DNA from: an uncultured Synechococcus sp.
GTDB taxonomy: Bacteria; Cyanobacteriota; Cyanobacteriia; Phormidesmidales; Phormidesmidaceae
Assembly (NCBI GenBank): GCA_937911865.1
Contig: CALDSK010000228.1
Coordinates: 1 to 40,420, forward strand
Reading direction: 5' to 3'
DNA length: 40,420 nt
Part shown: positions 33,180 through 40,420 of the stretch, one piece after another
Layout: every line of letters begins with the position of its first letter
How positions within the stretch are numbered: the stretch's first letter is position 1
The notes under the pieces: generated by a model
The model's input: the letters and a program-made list of their open reading frames with translations, nothing else
Told to the model about the DNA's origin: nothing
Databases searched by the model: none
Translations under genes and position numbers: made by a program

Positions 33180-36044
33180 CTACAAATTCGCGCTTAAATC
33201 CCTTTCCAAATTTTCGCTGAGCTCCTTTCCAACGGGCATTGGGCTCAGCTGCTGCCAGGTCAGCGGTGCCGTTGCCGCCGTCTGGCACAAAATAGGGAGC
33301 CAGGTAGCACAGGGAAACCGGTCTTCTAGGCCCTGTAGTTTTTCTCGCGCGTCACGAACAGCCTGTGGCAGCGGCTGTCCACTGGCAAAGGCATTCAAGA
33401 ATCCCTTCAAAAAAGCGTGGGCTACCAAATCGGGAACCGGTTCTCGCATTACAATCATGTGCGGCAGACAGAGATGAGAGAGATTTTGCGCAAGGCCTAA
33501 CCCATCACATGAGTTGAAGATAGCCAGCTGAAGCCCACCATTTCTGGCCCGGCGCAGCGCGTGGCTAATATCTGACAAGCTAAGTGTGTCAGTGGCATTC
33601 AGGCGAAGATACCCCTGCCCGGCTTGTGTATTGCTGTGTCCTGCAAAGCAAAGAATATTCCAAGACTGCTCCCAGAGATGGTCATTGAGCGTCTGACGAG
33701 TAGGCTCAGTAAGCACCGTAACCTGGGTATTCGGTAGCTGTTTGAGCAGCTGACAGTCGGTATTGATCTCAATGCCCTGACTATCGCCCAAGACACATAA
33801 AATCTTAGTTTTTCGAGATGTTTCTTCGGACAAACAAGGCCTACGTAGATAAGGTGCTTGCTGCGTATACTGATGGCTGCCGAAAGTAATTTCCGCATTG
33901 GGATAATGTTCTAACAGACTCCAGTGCTGCCAGGGTAGCTGCCAGATTTGAGGATTGTCTGTGCTAATAACAATCCGAACGGTCTCTGTTGGGGCGAGAT
34001 TTTCGAGAATGTTTTCTCTCAGGGGGCGAAACTCCTCGGCGCTGAGCCATTGGTTAAAGCTGCGATGAATGGTCGCTGTGTGCTGCTGTAGCTGCTGTTG
34101 AATGCTTTGAATGCTGATGTTGGTAACTTGAGTTGGCGAGCAATGGATCCGGCTACTGTTGAATTGAATCAGGTGACGATAGCTGGTTTGCCACTGCTGA
34201 TATTGCTCACAGAGTCTGTCGATGGCGGGAAGCGTACCAACTTTTTCCAGAAAGGGCAGCTGCCCCTCATGCCCGATTTGTAGCGTTGTGAGAATAGGGC
34301 TGTTTGCTGTCGGCTGCGCTGCGCTAAATTTGAGTGTGACTAGCTTACTAGCTGGCTTATTGAACAGAGCGTATGTCGGGTTAGGTAAAGTGACTGGACA
34401 GCTAGCGAGAGATTGAGCGATCGCACTCAAATCTGCCTGATGCTGTTTGTACATTTCAACCTGTTCTTCCTTTGCCCGCAGCTGCGCTTGATAGGTCGTC
34501 TCCAATCGATTTAGCGCCTGTTGATACTGCTCAGTAAGCTGCTGGTGAAGGCTCTCCTTATCGGCCCCTGTTGGCGTATCCACCCGCACGACAAATAAAC
34601 CATCATCTTTGTTTTCTATGCTGCGAATGGTCAACGGCTGCTGAGCCGTTGACTGCTGCGAGCTGGCCGCATCCAGTACCTCTCGTAGCGCCTGCCAATC
34701 AATCCCACCTTGAAAAATCAGATCAACAGTATCGATAATCTCTTGAAAGAGTTTGGCAAATTCGCCCGGCTGAAACAGACCGCTGCTAGGCCGACGTTCT
34801 TGCTGCTGCTGACGCAGATAAACATAGTCGCAGCTCACGTCGTCTAACCGCGTGGTGCTGTCAATGTTCCAGGCGTCCAGGCAACTGCCAGTAAGCTGCG
34901 CTGCCTGAAAGCTGGTACCAACAGCGCTAACTTGACTCAAATTGGCGCGCTCTAAAAGACTCTCATTCAAGAGGGCATGGTTTAAGTTGCTGCCGGTGAA
35001 GTTAGCGGCGCTGAGCACTGCTTTGGTGAGATGGATGCCCTGAAGATTCAGCCCTTCGTAGGTTTGCCCATGGCCGTTGTAAGTAGTCGCCAGCTGCCGA
35101 ACCCGGGGATGCGCCAGGATGGTGTGTACAAGATGGGCGCTATTGAGCTGCTGAGCCTGGTAGAACCGGGTATGCTTCAACGTGGCATTGCTGAAGCAAG
35201 TGCAGGGCAATGTGGCCTGGGTAAAATCGGCACGGGTTAAATTAGCACCGTGGAAGCAGGTCCCGCCGATGGTTGTAAAGGCTGTGGCTATTTTATGGAC
35301 CAGGGCAAACCGTTCGTCTCCAGCTAGCACCTGACGGGCAACATAGGCCCCGGCGATTAAGATCTCTGCGATGACAACCAGTATGACCAACCGATTCAAC
35401 AGACCAGGTGTGCCAGCGGCGACGCTGCGGATGGTGGCGATATAGGTAATCGGGTAGGTGAGGGCTGCGATCGCTGCCGAAAAGCAGGCATAAAACCCAA
35501 TGAGCCGCCGTCCGCCCACAGCACCTGCAATCGTGAGTAAAACGGAATTAACCACCAGCAAAACAACTCCAGCCACCGTTCCTCCTGCCGAGTCAGAAGA
35601 TCCGGTTAGCGTAGCGCCCAAAGTGCTGACACTAACGCCAATCACAGCCAGCGTGCTGGTCGCAACAACAACCTGAAAGGCCTTGGGGGTAAAGCCCTGT
35701 AAAATCAGCGGCAGCGTAATAAAGGCAAAAGCAACCAGGCAAAGCAGTCCAGGGACCAAAGTAAACTGGCCGATGTTTTCTCGAACTAGAAACGTGGCAT
35801 TAAAAGCACCTGCGATGACCGACATCAGACCCACTGCCGCGCTGCAAGCTAGCATTGCTAGAATCTGAAAGGCGTGCCACGGTTTTGAGAGACCTGCTCG
35901 GGCATGGTAAAAATTGGCACCCGAAAGATTAGCTTGAGTGAAGTTGACGCTGCGAATATCAGCGAATGCGAAATTAGCACCGGTAAGATCTTCTCCTTTG
36001 AAGGAGCGACCCACCAGAGACTGACCGGAAAAATCAAGGGGCAT
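33180..36044 (-). CDS. Membrane-bound pentapeptide-repeat CHAT protease-like protein
   Basis: A 954-residue protein. Parts in order: pentapeptide repeats (about 3-48, A-N-L/F units), six membrane segments (about 58-240), a second pentapeptide-repeat domain (about 258-405), a Q/E-rich coiled region (about 495-545), and a C-terminal CHAT domain (about 640-925). CHAT is a caspase-related protease fold; its catalytic dyad is visible as H803 (FAGHSNT) and C846 (FNSCDG), so it is probably active. The protein would sit in the membrane with the protease in the cytoplasm. Related CHAT proteins act in bacterial cell-death or defence. No partner substrate gene is adjacent. The start is the ATG at 36044, directly before the first repeat. 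Confidence 0.87.
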   Translation of the reverse strand: MPLDFSGQSLVGRSFKGEDLTGANFAFADIRSVNFTQANLSGANFYHARAGLSKPWHAFQILAMLACSAAVGLMSVIAGAFNATFLVRENIGQFTLVPGLLCLVAFAFITLPLILQGFTPKAFQVVVATSTLAVIGVSVSTLGATLTGSSDSAGGTVAGVVLLVVNSVLLTIAGAVGGRRLIGFYACFSAAIAALTYPITYIATIRSVAAGTPGLLNRLVILVVIAEILIAGAYVARQVLAGDERFALVHKIATAFTTIGGTCFHGANLTRADFTQATLPCTCFSNATLKHTRFYQAQQLNSAHLVHTILAHPRVRQLATTYNGHGQTYEGLNLQGIHLTKAVLSAANFTGSNLNHALLNESLLERANLSQVSAVGTSFQAAQLTGSCLDAWNIDSTTRLDDVSCDYVYLRQQQQERRPSSGLFQPGEFAKLFQEIIDTVDLIFQGGIDWQALREVLDAASSQQSTAQQPLTIRSIENKDDGLFVVRVDTPTGADKESLHQQLTEQYQQALNRLETTYQAQLRAKEEQVEMYKQHQADLSAIAQSLASCPVTLPNPTYALFNKPASKLVTLKFSAAQPTANSPILTTLQIGHEGQLPFLEKVGTLPAIDRLCEQYQQWQTSYRHLIQFNSSRIHCSPTQVTNISIQSIQQQLQQHTATIHRSFNQWLSAEEFRPLRENILENLAPTETVRIVISTDNPQIWQLPWQHWSLLEHYPNAEITFGSHQYTQQAPYLRRPCLSEETSRKTKILCVLGDSQGIEINTDCQLLKQLPNTQVTVLTEPTRQTLNDHLWEQSWNILCFAGHSNTQAGQGYLRLNATDTLSLSDISHALRRARNGGLQLAIFNSCDGLGLAQNLSHLCLPHMIVMREPVPDLVAHAFLKGFLNAFASGQPLPQAVRDAREKLQGLEDRFPCATWLPILCQTAATAPLTWQQLSPMPVGKELSENLERDLSANL

Positions 36045-37501
<1,457 letters not shown>

Positions 37502-37514
37502 CGCCAGCTATGGT

Positions 37515-37578
37515 TGTTTTTTAAGTCTGATGTTTTTTAAGTTTGGTGTTTTTTAAGTCTGATGTTTGCTAAGTCTAG
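37515..37578. repeat. Tandem repeat, 16 bp x 4
   Basis: Four adjacent 16-bp units of TGTTTTTTAAGTCTGA type begin at 37515, 37531, 37547 and 37563. Units 1 and 3 are identical, 2 and 4 diverge by a few bases. The array fills about half of the frmA-fghA gap. Confidence 0.92.
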
Positions 37579-37634
37579 AGAGTGCCAAGGCTTTAAGGTG
37601 CCAAACATTGAAAGTTAAAAATTGAGAGTTAGGT

Positions 37635-38480
37635 GTGGAAGAGAAATCACGAAATAAAAGTTTTGGCGGCACTACTCGGTTTTATAGCCACCGTTCAGAC
37701 GTCTGCGATTGCGATATGAGCTTGGCAGTCTATGTTCCACCCCAGGCTGAAGCGGGACCTGTGCCTGTGTTGTACTACCTATCTGGATTGACCTGCACTG
37801 AGAAAAACTTTATCGAAAAGGCAGGGGCCCAGCGCTACGCTGCCGAACATGGATTGATGTTAGTGGCTCCGGATACGAGCCCGCGTGGTGTGAACCTGCC
37901 AGGTGAGGATGACAGCTGGGACTTTGGGTCGGGGGCTGGTTTTTATGTCAATGCAACCGAACAGCCTTGGGCAGAGCACTATCAGATGTACGACTATGTG
38001 ACGGTAGAGCTGCCCGATTTAATTCGGCAAACGTTTTCAGTAAAGGGCGATCGCGCTGGCATCACGGGCCACTCCATGGGTGGTCATGGCGCCCTCATCT
38101 GCGGCCTCAAAAATCCAGACAAATACGCTTCTGTCAGTGCCTTTGCCCCCATTGCTGCCCCCTCACAATGCGCTTGGGGCCAAAAGGCGCTAACGGGCTA
38201 CCTGGGTACGGATAAGTCAGCCTGGGCCGCTTACGATGCTACTGAACTGGTGCAGAGTACAGGTGGTTTAGAGACTTCTTTGCTGATTGATCAAGGCGAG
38301 GCCGATCAATTTTTGGCGGATGGGCAGCTGCTACCAGACGTGTTTTCAGCTGCCTGCGCTCAAGCTGAGCAGCCGTTAACACTACGCATGCAGCCTGGAT
38401 ACGACCACAGCTATTACTTCATTGCGACGTTTATGGAAGATCATATTCGTCACCATGCTGCGGCGCTTTGTTCTAGTTAA
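37635..38480 (+). CDS. fghA: S-formylglutathione hydrolase
   Basis: An alpha/beta-hydrolase that splits S-formylglutathione into formate and glutathione, completing formaldehyde detoxification after FrmA. The 281-residue product has the nucleophile elbow GHSMGG (S147), the acid D224 (DQGEADQFL) and H258 (GYDHSYYF), and the family blocks [14 protein letters not shown] and [17 protein letters not shown]. The start is a GTG at 37635 with weak ribosome-binding sequence; no better in-frame ATG is seen before the conserved core. It follows frmA on the same strand and precedes a DUF3288 gene. Confidence 0.95.
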   Translation: MEEKSRNKSFGGTTRFYSHRSDVCDCDMSLAVYVPPQAEAGPVPVLYYLSGLTCTEKNFIEKAGAQRYAAEHGLMLVAPDTSPRGVNLPGEDDSWDFGSGAGFYVNATEQPWAEHYQMYDYVTVELPDLIRQTFSVKGDRAGITGHSMGGHGALICGLKNPDKYASVSAFAPIAAPSQCAWGQKALTGYLGTDKSAWAAYDATELVQSTGGLETSLLIDQGEADQFLADGQLLPDVFSAACAQAEQPLTLRMQPGYDHSYYFIATFMEDHIRHHAAALCSS

Positions 38481-38544
38481 GACTTTAAGTAACAGCGTTA
38501 ATTCAAGGCTTTAATCCAAGTTAATCTGTAGAGAAAAGATAGAT

Positions 38545-38832
38545 ATGCCAACCGATAAAGATTATCTGCATCCTCAGTACAAAAAGGATCGCGATACGCT
38601 CAATTCCATCATGGCTAGTACGCCCGATAACTTTAACCTGGCAGAGCTAGCCAGGTTGCGGATTCGCTACGATGGATTCCAGGGCGCGCGCGACATTCAA
38701 AGCGATCTGGATAAAATGCTAGTCAAGCTCGGCATGAGTGAAGATGAGCTGTTTGCCAAAACTAGAGAAATTCATCGAACCGAAACCGTATTCAAGCCGA
38801 CGTGGATGAAAAAAGGCGAGGACTGGAGCTAA
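38545..38832 (+). CDS. DUF3288 small protein
   Basis: A 95-residue soluble protein of the cyanobacterial DUF3288 family, recognised from HPQYKKDRDTLNSIM, the LAELARLRIRYDGFQGARDIQSDLDK core and the conserved WxxxGEDWS end. The function is unknown. It follows fghA by 64 bp on the same strand and could be the third gene of the formaldehyde operon, but no functional link is established. A hairpin is placed right after the stop codon. Confidence 0.88.
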   Translation: MPTDKDYLHPQYKKDRDTLNSIMASTPDNFNLAELARLRIRYDGFQGARDIQSDLDKMLVKLGMSEDELFAKTREIHRTETVFKPTWMKKGEDWS

Positions 38833-38868
38833 AAAAGCCCCTGAAGCCTACAAAGAAGCTTTAGGGGC
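38831..38868. terminator. Hairpin with a U-run on the minus strand
   Basis: An 11-bp stem (38837-38847 with 38858-38868, one G-U pair) and a 10-nt loop. Six A flank it on the left, so on the minus strand it is followed by six U and would end leftward transcripts; on the plus strand it can still slow transcription after the DUF3288 gene. Confidence 0.7.
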
Positions 38869-39265
38869 GGATGCATACAAAGCATGGAAGCAACTTATCT
38901 CAAACGCTGAGGCAGCGCGATGCTTCAACCAAGGCGCTGACGGCGTTTAGCGGCAGCGGCTAAGGCGAAGAGTCAAACCGGCTGGTCATTGGATGTGCAT
39001 CGGTTTATACGTAAATTTTGGCTTTTCCACTGAGCAACTAGGTAAGGCTTCAGTGAATATACGGTCTGTCTTTGACAAAATTACGCAAGGCTTTTGTGTG
39101 CAGCGCAAAAAGATGGTAGCTGTTTTGCTCGATAATTTGTGAAGAAAGAAAGAATTGCTTTCGAATCCTTGTTGCTGAAGCACCTGCCGTTCGGGCGATT
39201 CAAGAGACTTTTCTTTTAGTAGAGTTATGGGCTACAACGTCTACGTGTTAATACTTGAAAGATAA
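38869..39265. other. Intergenic region without a clear gene
   Basis: About 400 bp between convergent genes. A 65-codon minus-strand frame (38986-39183) has an odd composition and no ribosome-binding site I can credit. The terminator-like hairpin at its left end, oriented leftward, fits readthrough control of the minus-strand gene to the right or an unseen small RNA. Confidence 0.4.
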
Positions 39266-40357
39266 TTATTGATTCCCAAAAACAGACGCCAGGTCCAGAG
39301 CCAAGTACCTGTCAAGCGCCTGATACATCCAGTACAGCTGTGTGTCGCGGTGGGTCTGCGTCCCAATTTTCTGAAAAGCCATCGCGGTGGCCATTGCTTC
39401 GTAGCTAGGATGAATAATAAGGGTGTATAAATCGCAGAGATTTGGAAAATCTTTCTGCATTGCACGCAAGGTCGTCTGTGCGTCTTGTAAAAAGGTCACA
39501 CGATATTGTTCTAAATACACCGGGTCGATCATCCAGCTACGAACAAAAACAGCGCTACAGGTTTTGTCTCCCGGTGTGGCCAATGCAAATGGATCGGTTT
39601 CGTTCATGCTGGCTAAATGCAGCCCTTTAGTCGGTGAGCTAGAGAATGTGATTTCTGATTCTGCGGTAGTAGGATAGAGCAGATAGAAGCCAACCGGATT
39701 AAGATTATCGGCTCGGCGTAACACTCTCATTCCGGTGGCATACTGGCTTGCCCACTGTCGCAGGAGACGAGTGATGCGGTGCGGCACAATCTCTAAGCTG
39801 CGGTTCATCCAGCCGTAGTTAATCGCTAGTAAGTTCGCTACAGGCACTGCATCACAGCGAGGGTTGAAGTCGTCTGTAATCAAGACGCTTTCCTGTGCCG
39901 CTTCTGCGCCAGTAGCAGCGACTGCCTTTGTCGAAAGCTCGGCAGAGTTGAGCTGAATTTGGATACGGGTCGTGTTGCCGTCAAAATGCTTGCGGATTAG
40001 GCCGAGGGCGGCAAGCTTATCTAGCATCATGCCAGCAGCGCGATCGCTTCCTTGATCCTTATCTCCATAAAACAACCAGGCCGCTTCACTATGGCTACAG
40101 CTAACCGCTTTTTCTATAGGTGTCAGCTGTTCTAGGGGAGGCTTTAGACTTTTTGTTTTCTCTTGCTTCTGTTGTCTAACCTTTTGTTGTGTAGCCTTCT
40201 GTTGCTTGGCCTTCTGTTGTTTGACGACAAGATATATCCATAATCTGATGAAATACTCTGCTCTGGTGCGAGTCATTCCTACGCGGTGGGAGAGCTGCTC
40301 AACAATTTGTACCTGCTGTGCACGTGGAAACCAATGGTTGAGTTGCTCAATATCCAT
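39266..40357 (-). CDS. Conserved-looking protein of unknown function with Q/K repeat
   Basis: A 363-residue soluble protein I do not recognise. The N-terminal 50 residues (FPRAQQVQIVEQLSHRVGMTRTRAEYFIRLWIYLVV) are helical. A low-complexity QQK repeat (about residues 47-67, from 15-bp DNA units) follows, then a winged-helix-like stretch (about 75-150: SEAAWLFYGDKDQGSDRAAGMMLDKLAALGLIRKH). The C-terminal half is mixed alpha/beta (YATGMRVLRRADNLNPVGFYLLYP, then LIIHPSYEAMATAMAFQKIG), which loosely recalls an acyltransferase layout, though this is a guess. There is no signal peptide. The gene is complete in the window, with an ATG at 40357. Confidence 0.75.
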   Translation of the reverse strand: MDIEQLNHWFPRAQQVQIVEQLSHRVGMTRTRAEYFIRLWIYLVVKQQKAKQQKATQQKVRQQKQEKTKSLKPPLEQLTPIEKAVSCSHSEAAWLFYGDKDQGSDRAAGMMLDKLAALGLIRKHFDGNTTRIQIQLNSAELSTKAVAATGAEAAQESVLITDDFNPRCDAVPVANLLAINYGWMNRSLEIVPHRITRLLRQWASQYATGMRVLRRADNLNPVGFYLLYPTTAESEITFSSSPTKGLHLASMNETDPFALATPGDKTCSAVFVRSWMIDPVYLEQYRVTFLQDAQTTLRAMQKDFPNLCDLYTLIIHPSYEAMATAMAFQKIGTQTHRDTQLYWMYQALDRYLALDLASVFGNQ

Positions 40358-40420
40358 AGCAGCACTGTGTAAGGCGTGAGATGTTTTAGAAGCAGCTACA
40401 CCAAAACATATAGCGATTCC

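Noticed and set aside
38986..39183. 65-codon minus-strand frame
   Set aside because: Odd composition, no clear ribosome-binding site and no recognisable motif; it may be chance.

Overview
The window looks like a chromosomal segment of a cyanobacterium. The octamer GCGATCGC (HIP1) recurs throughout it, and several genes belong to families found mainly or only in cyanobacteria and plastids: biliverdin reductase BvdR, a Ycf46-type AAA+ ATPase, a TIGR04168-type phosphoesterase, DUF3288 and a DUF4278 (PirA-like) small protein. Base composition looks close to 50% GC by eye. A Leptolyngbya-like or Synechococcus-like lineage is plausible, but the sequence alone does not settle the genus.

Region 1 (1-11.8 kb) is mostly housekeeping. 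It holds a plant-type ferredoxin, bvdR, comB, tRNA-Ser(UGA), a metallophosphoesterase, a HAD-fold protein that has lost its catalytic residues, nadA, a TerB-like protein, a CRP/FNR regulator, an EamA exporter, a Ycf46-type ATPase and an AI-2E/PerM membrane protein.

Region 2 (11.8-19.8 kb) begins with recJ. Next comes a compact nitrogen-control locus for a DUF4278/PirA-like peptide: a sigma70-type promoter, an NtcA box over the -10 element, a glutamine riboswitch, and a helix that masks the ribosome-binding site. An SphS/PhoR-like histidine kinase, an rRNA pseudouridine synthase, a RodZ-like protein and a second, orphan histidine kinase follow.

Region 3 (19.8-26.7 kb) is accessory. It has a RelE/ParE-type toxin-antitoxin pair, a large NACHT NTPase whose C-terminal HEAT-like array is interrupted by two in-frame stop codons, a Uma2-family nuclease, a helical protein of unknown function and a VapBC-like pair. 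This resembles a small defence or stress island.

Region 4 (26.7-40.4 kb) has small membrane proteins (Pmp3/YqaE and a PF04020 holin-like protein), a DUF1963 protein, a probable secreted lysozyme-like protein, a PBP4-type D,D-carboxypeptidase, an exported protein of unknown function and a pentapeptide/transmembrane/CHAT protease-like protein. The formaldehyde detoxification genes frmA and fghA come next, followed by a DUF3288 gene and an unrecognised 363-residue protein.

Short tandem duplications of 13-42 bp lie at or near many gene ends. The strongest candidates for something new are the two-input nitrogen control of the PirA-like gene, the NACHT-HEAT gene broken in register with its repeat, the membrane CHAT protein and the HAD pseudo-phosphatase.
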